This document shows positions 1 through 5,260 of a DNA stretch of 5,260 nucleotides, piece after piece. Made by a program: the position numbers and the translations under genes. The notes under the pieces are model-generated. The model had not been told where the DNA came from. It did not search any database and saw only the letters and a list, made by a program, of their open reading frames with translations. Position 1 is the stretch's first letter. Each line of letters begins with the position of its first letter. Source of the stretch: an uncultured Clostridia bacterium (GTDB taxonomy: Bacteria; Bacillota; Clostridia; TANB77; CAG-508); assembly GCA_947629965.1 (NCBI GenBank), contig CANRFS010000093.1, forward strand, positions 1 through 5,260. The letters are read 5' to 3'.

Positions 1-2846
1 TCTGATATTCTTATTTCTTTTTCTTTAATTGTTTTTCCTAAAAGTTCTAATTTGTCTGTATTTAATTCTTCTGACGCTTCTATTATAAAAGAGCCATAAC
101 GTGGTTTAAATAGGCATTTTTCTGTTTTAAATTCAAATCCTAGTTTATTACCAAAACACATTTTGCTTAAAGCATCTGCTATTCCGTATTGCCTTATTGT
201 AGCAACTGATATAGCTTTTCTTGCTTTTATTAATTTATGTACTATTTCATAATTTTCTTTTAAATCTTCAAAATCCGGCATATAGTCTTTTGTGTATTTT
301 GTTTTTAATATGTATACATTTGAATTTTCCTTTTTAAATTCATTTGACACTACTTTATTTGTATCTACTACGCCTATGCAGAAAGAACAAAGGGTTGGTG
401 GTACATCAAGTTCATTATATGAACCAGACATTGAGTCCTTCCCACCAATTGATGCAAGTCCTAATTTTTCTTGTACTAGATATGCTCCAAGAAGTGCTGC
501 TAAAGGTTTTCCCCATCTTGAAGGCTCGTTTCTTAGCTTTTCAAAATATTCTTGAAAGGTAAACCATGCTTTTTTATAGTCTCCTCCAACTGCTACATAT
601 TTAGTAAGTGAATCGATTACTGCAAATACTGCCCCATGGAATGGACTTATTTCTGAAAGATATGGGTCATATCCAAATGACATGGCTGTTCCTGAGTTCG
701 TATATCCATTGATTGTTGGTATTCTTGCACACATTGCTTCGATTGGCGAAAGTTGATATTTCCCGCCAAATGGCATAAGCACTGTTCCAGCTCCTATTGT
801 GCTGTCAAATCTTTCTACTAACCCCTTTTGCGAACAGCAATTTAAGTTTGATACTACACTTTTCCATCTTTCTGCTTTACAACAGTTCTGTCCATTTGTT
901 TTTATGCAATTTTTGGCATTTGGAGTCTGCTCCATTTTGCTTAATTCAACAAATGGAGTCTGTCCCTTTTGCTCAAAATATTCTTCTAAGCCTTCTGGTT
1001 TGTCTATTTTTGCGTTTGCTTTTTTTACTGTTCCGTTTGTGTTTAGGAATTCTCTTGATAAGTCTACTATTAATTTTCCTCTCCAGTACATTTTCATTCT
1101 TGCTTCTTTTGTAACTTTTGCTACTACTGTTGATTCTATGTTCTCGCTTGAGGCAAGTTTCTGGAATTTTTCTATATCTTTTTCTTCTATTACTACTGCC
1201 ATTCTTTCTTGCGATTCTGATATTGCAAGTTCTGTTCCGTCTAAGCCTTCATATTTTTTTGGAACTTTATCCAAGTTTATTTCTAAGCCGTCTGCAAGTT
1301 CTCCAATCGCTACGGATACACCGCCTGCTCCAAAGTCATTACATCTTTTTATTAATTTTGTTACTTCTGAATTTCTAAATAGTCTTTGTATTTTTCTTTC
1401 TTCTGGCGCGTTTCCTTTTTGTACTTCTGCTCCACAGCTAGTTAATGATTTAGAGTTGTGAGCTTTTGATGAACCTGTTGCTCCTCCACATCCATCTCTA
1501 CCTGTTCTTCCGCCAAGTAACACTACCACATCTCCTGGCTCAGGCACTTTTCTTACTACATTTTCTTTTGGTGCTGCACCAACAAGTGCTCCAATTTCCA
1601 TTCTTTTTGCTACATATCCTGGATGATATATTTCTTCTACCTTTCCTGTTGCAAGCCCGATTTGATTTCCATAAGAACTGTATCCACGTGCTGCTTCGTT
1701 TGTTAGTTTTCTTTGTGGTAATTTGTTTGGCAGGGTATCTTTTACAGCTGTTCTTGGGTCTCCGCATCCTGTAACGCGCATTGCTTGATATACATACACT
1801 CTTCCAGATAATGGGTCACGTATTGCTCCTCCTAAACATGTTGCTGCTCCACCAAATGGCTCTATTTCTGTAGGATGATTGTGCGTTTCATTTTTGAACA
1901 TTATTAAGTATTCTTCTGGCTTTCCATCTACTAAAATTTCTGCCTTTATGCTACAAGCATTTATTTCTTCCGATTCATCTAAATCTTTAAGCATCCCTTT
2001 TTTCTTAAGCTCTTTTACTGCAATTGTTGCAACATCCATTAAACAGATATCTTTTGCTTTTTTGTTATCGTATACAAATTCTCTTGATTTTAAATACTCA
2101 TCATATACTCTTTTTGCTAAATCCCAGTTTATTTCTACTTTTTCAAGTTTACTTAAAAAAGTTGTATGCCTACAATGATCTGACCAATATGTATCTATCA
2201 TTTTCATTTCTGTTATGGTTGGATCTCTTTTTTCTATATCTCTAAAATATTCTTGGCAAAATTTTAAATCTTCTATATCCATTGCAAATCCGTATTTTTC
2301 ATAGAATTTTTTAGAATCCTCATCTGTCATATTTATAAATCCAGAAACTATTTTTACATCATCTGGTTCCTTTTGTTTTTCATCTAAACTTTCTAATTTT
2401 TCTAATGTACATTCTCTAGAATCCACTGGGTTTATAATATACGACTTTATTTTATTTACATCCTCTTTACTTAAATTTCCTTTTAAAATATATATTTTTG
2501 CACTTTTAGCGGCAGGCCTTGTTTTTTCTGTTAATATCTGGAGGCACTCTGATAAGGAATTTGCTCTTTGGTCAAATTGCCCTGGCAAAAATTCTACGCC
2601 AAATACTTTGTCCTCTTCTTCGAAAGGATATTCTTCTTCAAAGCATATGTCTACTTGCGGTTCGGAAAACACTGTATTTTTAGCGTTTTCAAATACTTTT
2701 TCACTTATACCTTCAACATCATATCTGTTTAGTATAATTATATTTTCTAAATTTTCTAATAAAAGATTTTCTTTTAAATCTTCTAATAGGCCTTTTGCTT
2801 CAATGTCAAATCCTGGTTTTTTTTGTACGTAGATTCGTTTTACCAT
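1..2846 (-). CDS. purL: Phosphoribosylformylglycinamidine (FGAM) synthase PurL, large single-chain form, C-terminus cut by window edge
   Basis: PurL catalyses the fourth step of de novo purine synthesis in the cytoplasm: FGAR + glutamine + ATP give FGAM. The reading frame is open from ATG 2846 to the left edge, 948 codons with no stop. The start is set by AAGGAGG seven bases upstream and by the N-terminus MVKRIYVQKK, typical of the Gram-positive long form. Visible landmarks are the PurL signature YWSDHCRHTT (220-229), ETHNHPTEIEPFGG (320-333), the glycine-rich GGRTGRDGCGGATG (445-458), NDFGAGGVS near 506-514, CSQKGLVERFDSTIGAG (671 on) and GGKDSMSG (801-808). These cover the linker and both AIRS-like halves of the synthase. 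The class I glutaminase domain, about 250-300 residues in relatives of roughly 1,250 residues, lies beyond the edge. Residues about 627-657 look like an insertion relative to remembered clostridial homologues. purM lies 168 bases upstream on the same strand. Identity is near certain; integrity of the unseen end is unknown. Confidence 0.97.
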   Translation of the reverse strand, partial: MVKRIYVQKKPGFDIEAKGLLEDLKENLLLENLENIIILNRYDVEGISEKVFENAKNTVFSEPQVDICFEEEYPFEEEDKVFGVEFLPGQFDQRANSLSECLQILTEKTRPAAKSAKIYILKGNLSKEDVNKIKSYIINPVDSRECTLEKLESLDEKQKEPDDVKIVSGFINMTDEDSKKFYEKYGFAMDIEDLKFCQEYFRDIEKRDPTITEMKMIDTYWSDHCRHTTFLSKLEKVEINWDLAKRVYDEYLKSREFVYDNKKAKDICLMDVATIAVKELKKKGMLKDLDESEEINACSIKAEILVDGKPEEYLIMFKNETHNHPTEIEPFGGAATCLGGAIRDPLSGRVYVYQAMRVTGCGDPRTAVKDTLPNKLPQRKLTNEAARGYSSYGNQIGLATGKVEEIYHPGYVAKRMEIGALVGAAPKENVVRKVPEPGDVVVLLGGRTGRDGCGGATGSSKAHNSKSLTSCGAEVQKGNAPEERKIQRLFRNSEVTKLIKRCNDFGAGGVSVAIGELADGLEINLDKVPKKYEGLDGTELAISESQERMAVVIEEKDIEKFQKLASSENIESTVVAKVTKEARMKMYWRGKLIVDLSREFLNTNGTVKKANAKIDKPEGLEEYFEQKGQTPFVELSKMEQTPNAKNCIKTNGQNCCKAERWKSVVSNLNCCSQKGLVERFDSTIGAGTVLMPFGGKYQLSPIEAMCARIPTINGYTNSGTAMSFGYDPYLSEISPFHGAVFAVIDSLTKYVAVGGDYKKAWFTFQEYFEKLRNEPSRWGKPLAALLGAYLVQEKLGLASIGGKDSMSGSYNELDVPPTLCSFCIGVVDTNKVVSNEFKKENSNVYILKTKYTKDYMPDFEDLKENYEIVHKLIKARKAISVATIRQYGIADALSKMCFGNKLGFEFKTEKCLFKPRYGSFIIEASEELNTDKLELLGKTIKEKEIRIS
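876..968 (-). repeat. In-frame repeat-rich palindromic insertion within purL
   Basis: Residues about 627-657 of PurL (KGQTPFVELS, then a stretch rich in Gln, Asn and Cys) separate conserved flanks: EEYF (621-624) before, and RWKSVVSNLNCCSQKG after. From memory, clostridial homologues have only about a dozen residues between the equivalent YF and W, against 35 here, so roughly 23 residues are extra. The DNA is repetitive. AGCAAAAGGGACAGACTCCA (973-954) recurs imperfectly at 941-921 with TGGAG in place of GGGA. Inverted pairs are CTCCATTT/AAATGGAG (958-951 and 937-930), TGGAG/CTCCA (934-930 and 925-921) and TCCATTTGTT/AACAAATGGA (957-948 and 900-891). The frame is kept throughout. Exact borders are uncertain. 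Confidence 0.55.
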
Positions 2847-2853
2847 ATTTCTT

Positions 2854-2860
2854 CCTCCTT
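2854..2860 (-). promoter_or_regulatory. Ribosome binding site of purL
   Basis: AAGGAGG on the minus strand is a near-perfect Shine-Dalgarno sequence, seven bases before ATG 2846. It fixes the purL start, because no in-frame alternative start nearby has a comparable site and the protein then begins with the expected MVKRIYV. Confidence 0.9.
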
Positions 2861-2873
2861 GCAAACAAATGAA

Positions 2874-2903
2874 AAACTTCGTACTACGTTGTCAAATTTC
2901 GTA
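2874..2903 (-). promoter_or_regulatory. Possible purL operator/promoter region: two TACGAARTTT direct repeats flanking TTGACA
   Basis: On the minus strand TACGAAATTT (2903-2894) and TACGAAGTTT (2883-2874) form a 10-base direct repeat with one mismatch, spaced 20 bases start to start, about two helical turns. A perfect -35 hexamer TTGACA (2895-2890) overlaps the end of the first copy, but the sequence 17 bases on (TCATTT) is a poor -10. The core ACGAA loosely resembles the PurR box of Bacilli (consensus AWWWCCGAACWWT), with about 9-10 of 13 positions fitting. It may be a regulatory site for purL, but chance in AT-rich DNA is not excluded. The rest of the 2847-3014 gap is AT-rich with no GC stem that would act as a terminator, so purL may also be read through from purM. 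Confidence 0.25.
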
Positions 2904-3014
2904 AAAATTTTTTCAATATACTTTTGTATTATTTCAAAAATTTTTTCTCATTTTCCTAGTATTACTCGTTTTTGATTTGTTTTTTATTTATTTAACAAAA
3001 TGTGCTATCAATTT

Positions 3015-4049
3015 TTACATTATTATTTCTTTGTTTCCTTCTACAACTTCTCCTATTTCGTATGCTTCTTCTCCTGCTTCTTTTAATATTTTTATTGCTT
3101 TTTCTACTTCGTTTGATGGTACGATTACTGCCATTCCTATTCCCATATTAAATGTATTGTACATATCTCTTTCAGGAATACTTCCTCTTGTTTGTATTAG
3201 TTTAAATATTGCTGGTACTTTATATGAATTTTTATCAATTTTTAATGATACTCCTTCTCGTAGCATTCTTGGCATGTTTTCATAGAAGCCTCCTCCTGTT
3301 ATATGTGATATTCCTTTTACTTGTACTTGTTCTATTAATTTAAGTATTGGTTTTACATATATTTTTGTAGGTTTAAGAAGAGCTTCCCCTACTGTCATTC
3401 CTAATTCTTCTACATATTCATTTATCGTTTCTTTATTTATATTGAATATTTTTCTGACTAATGAAAATCCATTTGAGTGTACTCCTGATGACTTAAGTCC
3501 TATTACCTTATCTCCTATTTCAATTGTTTTGCTGTCAATTATTTTCTTTTTATCTACTATTCCAACACAGAATCCTGCTAAATCATATTCGTCTTCTGGA
3601 TAAAATCCTGGCATTTCTGCTGTTTCTCCGCCTATTAAACTGCAATTTGCTTTTTTACATCCTTCGGCTACTCCTGCAACTATTGTTGCTACTTTTTCTG
3701 GTATGTTTTTTCCTAATGCCATGTAGTCTAAAAAGAACATTGGGCTTGCTCCTGTGCATATTACATCATTTGCACACATTGCAACACAGTCTTCTCCGAT
3801 TGTGTCATGCTTGTCCATTAAAAAAGCCAATTTTAGTTTTGTTCCTACTCCGTCTGTTCCCGAAACTAAAATTGGTTCTTCCATATGTTTAATTTTTGGT
3901 GCATAAAGTCCACCAAATCCACCTATATCTGATATAACTGCATTCGTGTATGTTTCTTGCACAGCTTTTTTCATAAGCTGTACTCCTTTGTATCCTGCTG
4001 TAACGTCTACTCCTGCGGCTTTATAACTTTCGCTAAAACTTTTCTCCAT
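3015..4049 (-). CDS. purM: Phosphoribosylformylglycinamidine cyclo-ligase (AIR synthetase) PurM
   Basis: PurM catalyses the fifth step of de novo purine synthesis: ATP-driven ring closure of FGAM to 5-aminoimidazole ribonucleotide (AIR). It is normally a cytoplasmic homodimer. The 344-residue product matches the usual length of about 345. Visible landmarks, in order: YKAAGVDVTAGYKGV (9-23), ATP/phosphate-binding GTDGVGTK (64-71), the conserved block GEDCVAMCANDVICTGASP (85-103), GGETAEMPGFY (140-150), SSGVHSNGFSLVRK (187-200), LLKPTKIYVKPI (224-235), HITGGGFYENMPRML (249-263) and NTFNMGIGM (298-306). All lie in one uninterrupted frame, so the gene looks intact and functional. ATG 4049 is supported by AAAGGAG eight bases upstream and by the expected distance to the AGVD motif. 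It has its own promoter just upstream, after a terminator, and purL follows after 168 bases. PurM uses the FGAM made by PurL, so co-expression is expected. Identity is near certain. Confidence 0.98.
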   Translation of the reverse strand: MEKSFSESYKAAGVDVTAGYKGVQLMKKAVQETYTNAVISDIGGFGGLYAPKIKHMEEPILVSGTDGVGTKLKLAFLMDKHDTIGEDCVAMCANDVICTGASPMFFLDYMALGKNIPEKVATIVAGVAEGCKKANCSLIGGETAEMPGFYPEDEYDLAGFCVGIVDKKKIIDSKTIEIGDKVIGLKSSGVHSNGFSLVRKIFNINKETINEYVEELGMTVGEALLKPTKIYVKPILKLIEQVQVKGISHITGGGFYENMPRMLREGVSLKIDKNSYKVPAIFKLIQTRGSIPERDMYNTFNMGIGMAVIVPSNEVEKAIKILKEAGEEAYEIGEVVEGNKEIIM

Positions 4050-4057
4050 CTATATCT

Positions 4058-4064
4058 CTCCTTT
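4058..4064 (-). promoter_or_regulatory. Ribosome binding site of purM
   Basis: AAAGGAG on the minus strand lies eight bases before ATG 4049. It probably sits at the very 5' end of the mRNA if the promoter at 4099-4071 is used. Confidence 0.85.
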
Positions 4065-4070
4065 GCAATC

Positions 4071-4099
4071 ATTATATTATATAACGACATTTTTTGCAA
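4071..4099 (-). promoter_or_regulatory. Sigma-A-type promoter for purM
   Basis: On the minus strand TTGCAA (4099-4094) and TATAAT (4076-4071) are separated by 17 bases, the optimal spacing. A second overlapping TATAAT (4081-4076) would have only a 12-base spacer. The predicted start of transcription is near 4064, which leaves an untranslated leader of only about 15 bases. The promoter lies downstream of the terminator at 4178-4135, so purM appears to be transcribed independently of sbp-trmB. Confidence 0.65.
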
Positions 4100-4134
4100 C
4101 GGTTTTTTTAAGTTTTGAGCAAAGGCTAATAAAC

Positions 4135-4178
4135 CAATAAAAAAACGCATCTGTGATTGCTACTGCGGATGCGTTTTT
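4135..4178 (-). terminator. Strong intrinsic terminator, probably bidirectional
   Basis: Arms 4141-4153 (AAAAACGCATCTG) and 4166-4178 (CGGATGCGTTTTT) form a 13-bp stem with one G-U type position and a 12-base loop. On the minus strand the stem runs into seven Ts (4145-4139) and then ATT. On the plus strand the stem ends in five Ts. It should end transcription from sbp-trmB, and from the promoter-like sequence at 4256-4229, before purM begins. No gene is visible on the plus strand here that would need it in that direction. Confidence 0.85.
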
Positions 4179-4222
4179 AACATAATGCAATGGCAAACCA
4201 CGTTTGTGGTTTCTCATTTCTA
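4136..4222 (-). ncRNA. Candidate small RNA of about 87 nt (promoter, hairpin and terminator cassette)
   Basis: A strong promoter-like sequence at 4256-4229 predicts a start near 4222. The transcript would contain a hairpin (stem AAACCAC/GTGGTTT, 4212-4195), a short linker, then the strong terminator stem with its T-run ending near 4136. There is no convincing open reading frame with a ribosome binding site: ATG 4217 begins a 46-codon frame with no Shine-Dalgarno and crosses the terminator. The arrangement fits either a stand-alone small RNA or a terminated leader ahead of purM. I recognise no known riboswitch or RNA family, and I found no obvious anti-terminator pairing. This is inferred from architecture alone. 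Confidence 0.35.
4195..4212 (-). repeat. Short perfect hairpin
   Basis: AAACCAC (4195-4201) and GTGGTTT (4206-4212) pair perfectly over 7 bp around a four-base loop. No T-run follows on the minus strand, so it is unlikely to be a terminator by itself. It lies between the promoter-like sequence at 4256-4229 and the terminator, and would be the 5' stem of the candidate small RNA. Confidence 0.6.
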
Positions 4223-4228
4223 ATTATT

Positions 4229-4256
4229 ATTATATCACACATTTTATTTTTGTAAA
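4229..4256 (-). promoter_or_regulatory. Promoter-like sequence with extended -10, downstream of trmB
   Basis: On the minus strand TTTACA (4256-4251, five of six consensus bases) is followed after 16 bases by a perfect TATAAT (4234-4229) preceded by TGA, giving the extended -10 TGnTATAAT. It starts 19 bases after the trmB stop codon and faces the hairpin and terminator, not an open reading frame. AT-rich DNA gives chance matches, but both boxes and the TGn are unusually good. Confidence 0.5.
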
Positions 4257-4274
4257 TACCTTTTTGGCAAATTT

Positions 4275-4938
4275 TTATGAAAGGTTTGCAATTAATGCTT
4301 TAGTTGTTATGCCTTGTTCTTCAAACATTTTCTCGTGTTCTGTTTGAATATTGTTTTCCCATATTGGATTTGTATGTAAGTCATTTGTTTTTGCAATAAT
4401 TTTAAATTCTTCTTGATCAAAGTATTTTATACTTGCATTAAATAAATTCTCGTCGTCTGTTTTAAAATATATTTCCCCACCTGGTTTTAAAAATACTTTA
4501 TATTTTTCTAATTGTTTTGGATATGTTAATCTTTTTTTATTGTGTCTTGGTTTTGGCCATGGATTGCAAAAATTGATGTATATTCTATCTACTTTGTCCT
4601 TCTCGTTTAATATGTTTTGAATTATTTCTATTTCATAGGCTGTTAAAAGTACATTATCTATTTCTCTTTTATTTTCTAAATATTCTTTTTCTATATTTCT
4701 CTTTGCTAGTCCTAATACTTCGCTCTTAATATCTATTGCTAAGTAATTTATCCCGTGGATTTTGACTAGCTAGTTTTGCTATGAAAATTCCTTTTCCACA
4801 TCCAAGTTCTAAGTGCATTGGTGCGTTTTTTCTTTTAAATGCTTCATGCCATTTTCCTACATTTTCTACTGGGTTATCTATAAAAAATTTACTTTCTGCA
4901 AGTTCAGTTCTTACCCATGGTTTTCTTCTCATTCTCAT
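4275..4938 (-). pseudogene. trmB: tRNA (guanine-N7-)-methyltransferase TrmB, full length but split by a one-base frameshift
   Basis: TrmB uses S-adenosylmethionine to methylate G46 in the variable loop of tRNAs. The first frame gives 61 good residues from MRMRRKPW, including the SAM-binding motif HLELGCGKG (42-50), then runs to a premature stop at 4728-4726. Removing one base at 4752-4755 restores 220 codons, the usual family length, reading QNPRINYLAIDIKSEVLGLA across the join. The second part has INFCNPWPKPRHNKKRLT (121-138), LKPGGEIYFKTD (150-161) and the C-terminal IQTEHEKMF (197-205). Homologues usually have Asp where N125 stands in the PWPK motif. ATG 4938 has AGAGGA eight bases upstream and overlaps the sbp end by 35 bases, suggesting translational coupling. 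Apart from the frameshift nothing is decayed, so this is a very recent mutation or a sequence error. As written, active TrmB would not be made from this gene without frameshifting. Confidence 0.9.
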
Positions 4939-5260
4939 TTTTTGCGTCCTCTTTTACTACCTTTTTACTCCATTTATCAATATAATATCTACGTATAATT
5001 GCTAAATTTGTAAACATTCTTCCTACAAATACTACTATTGCTGCTAAATATATATCTACGTTTAATTTAACTCCTAACCATGTTAATAGCATTGATAAAA
5101 TTGCATTTCCAAAGAATCCAGATATAAATATTTTTAAATCAAAGTTTCCTTTGAGTACTGAGGTTATTCCTCCAAATACTGAATCTAATGCTGCAATAAT
5201 TGCTATTGCTAGATATCCTGAGTATGTATATGATATAGTTGGAATATTTACTCCTATTAA
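4904..5260 (-). CDS. sbp: Small basic integral membrane protein, DUF1290/Sbp family, N-terminus cut by window edge
   Basis: The frame is open from the right edge to TGA at 4906-4904, giving 118 visible residues. ATG 5092 is only an internal methionine, because the conserved sequence continues upstream of it. The protein resembles Bacillus Sbp, a small basic membrane protein encoded beside ftsA-ftsZ in Bacillus subtilis, whose molecular role is not established. Landmarks: GYLAIAIIAALDSVFGGI (visible 15-32), then KIFISGFFGNAILSMLL (43-59), and the family-like NVDIYLAAIVVF...NLAIIRR (67-91), followed by a charged Lys/Glu/Asn tail. Three hydrophobic stretches are visible. About 15 N-terminal residues, probably part of the first membrane segment, are missing by comparison with remembered relatives of roughly 120 residues. 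The tail is somewhat long and overlaps trmB. The family call is fairly firm; a function in division or envelope is only inferred from context in other species. Confidence 0.8.
   Translation of the reverse strand, partial: LIGVNIPTISYTYSGYLAIAIIAALDSVFGGITSVLKGNFDLKIFISGFFGNAILSMLLTWLGVKLNVDIYLAAIVVFVGRMFTNLAIIRRYYIDKWSKKVVKEDAKNENEKKTMGKN
4947..4952 (-). promoter_or_regulatory. Ribosome binding site of trmB, inside sbp
   Basis: AGAGGA on the minus strand, eight bases before ATG 4938, lies within the 3' coding part of the upstream sbp-like gene. It supports this start over the second in-frame ATG at 4932, and it fits coupled expression of the two genes. Confidence 0.7.

Noticed and set aside
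799..1461. A 220-codon plus-strand open frame
   Set aside because: It is the antisense shadow of the intact, strongly conserved purL frame. Its product is Ser/Phe/Leu-rich and low in complexity, with no recognisable motif or ribosome binding site.
1540..1767. A 75-codon minus-strand frame inside purL, rich in Lys and Arg
   Set aside because: It is an out-of-frame reading of purL DNA in a region where the PurL frame encodes conserved motifs.
2904..3014. A possible terminator between purM and purL
   Set aside because: Only AT-only partial palindromes (AAAAAATTTTT, AGTAATACT) are present. There is no GC-containing stem followed by a T-run.
3524..3892. A 122-codon plus-strand open frame, very Leu-rich, that could look like a membrane protein
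   Set aside because: It lies entirely antisense to conserved purM codons. The Leu/Phe bias arises from reading AT-rich coding DNA on the wrong strand.
4077..4217. A 46-codon minus-strand open frame starting MRNHKRGLPLHYV
   Set aside because: It has no Shine-Dalgarno sequence and runs through the hairpin, the terminator stem and the purM promoter. Its codons are explained by those structures, so it is most likely a chance frame.
4050..4274. A purine, PRPP or other known riboswitch ahead of purM
   Set aside because: No purine-riboswitch core or other recognised conserved loop sequence is visible, and the likely purM transcript start lies after the structured region.
4904..5092. A 62-residue protein starting at ATG 5092
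   Set aside because: The same frame continues upstream to the window edge with Sbp-family sequence, so 5092 is an internal methionine.

Overview
The window is AT-rich DNA and every supported gene lies on the minus strand. Low G+C, AT-ending codons, strong AAGGAGG-type ribosome binding sites, sigma-A-like promoters and the protein sequences all point to a low-GC member of the Bacillota, most likely a Clostridia-type anaerobe. This is inferred from sequence style and remembered relatives, not from a search.

Layout in the direction of transcription (right to left): (1) the C-terminal 118 residues of a small membrane protein of the DUF1290/Sbp family, cut by the right edge (5260-4904). (2) trmB, the tRNA (guanine-N7-)-methyltransferase gene, overlapping the end of sbp by 35 bases (4938-4275). 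It is full length but carries a one-base frameshift at about 4752-4755. (3) An intergenic region (4274-4050) with a strong promoter-like sequence, a short hairpin and a strong bidirectional terminator, which together could produce a small RNA of about 87 nt. A second, separate promoter for purM follows. (4) purM, complete (4049-3015). (5) A 168-base AT-rich gap containing a 10-base direct repeat. (6) purL, the large single-chain FGAM synthase gene, from 2846 off the left edge. 948 codons are visible without interruption, and the C-terminal glutaminase domain lies outside.

purL and purM encode consecutive steps of de novo purine synthesis: PurL makes FGAM from FGAR with glutamine and ATP, and PurM closes the imidazole ring to give AIR. 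sbp and trmB form a separate unit that ends at the terminator before purM.

The points most worth a second look are an in-frame, repeat-rich and palindromic insertion of about 70-90 bases inside purL, the promoter-hairpin-terminator cassette between trmB and purM, and the trmB frameshift. I see no mobile element, CRISPR array, tRNA or rRNA. I do not see a clearly undescribed multi-gene system here; this is mostly core housekeeping DNA with a few local oddities.
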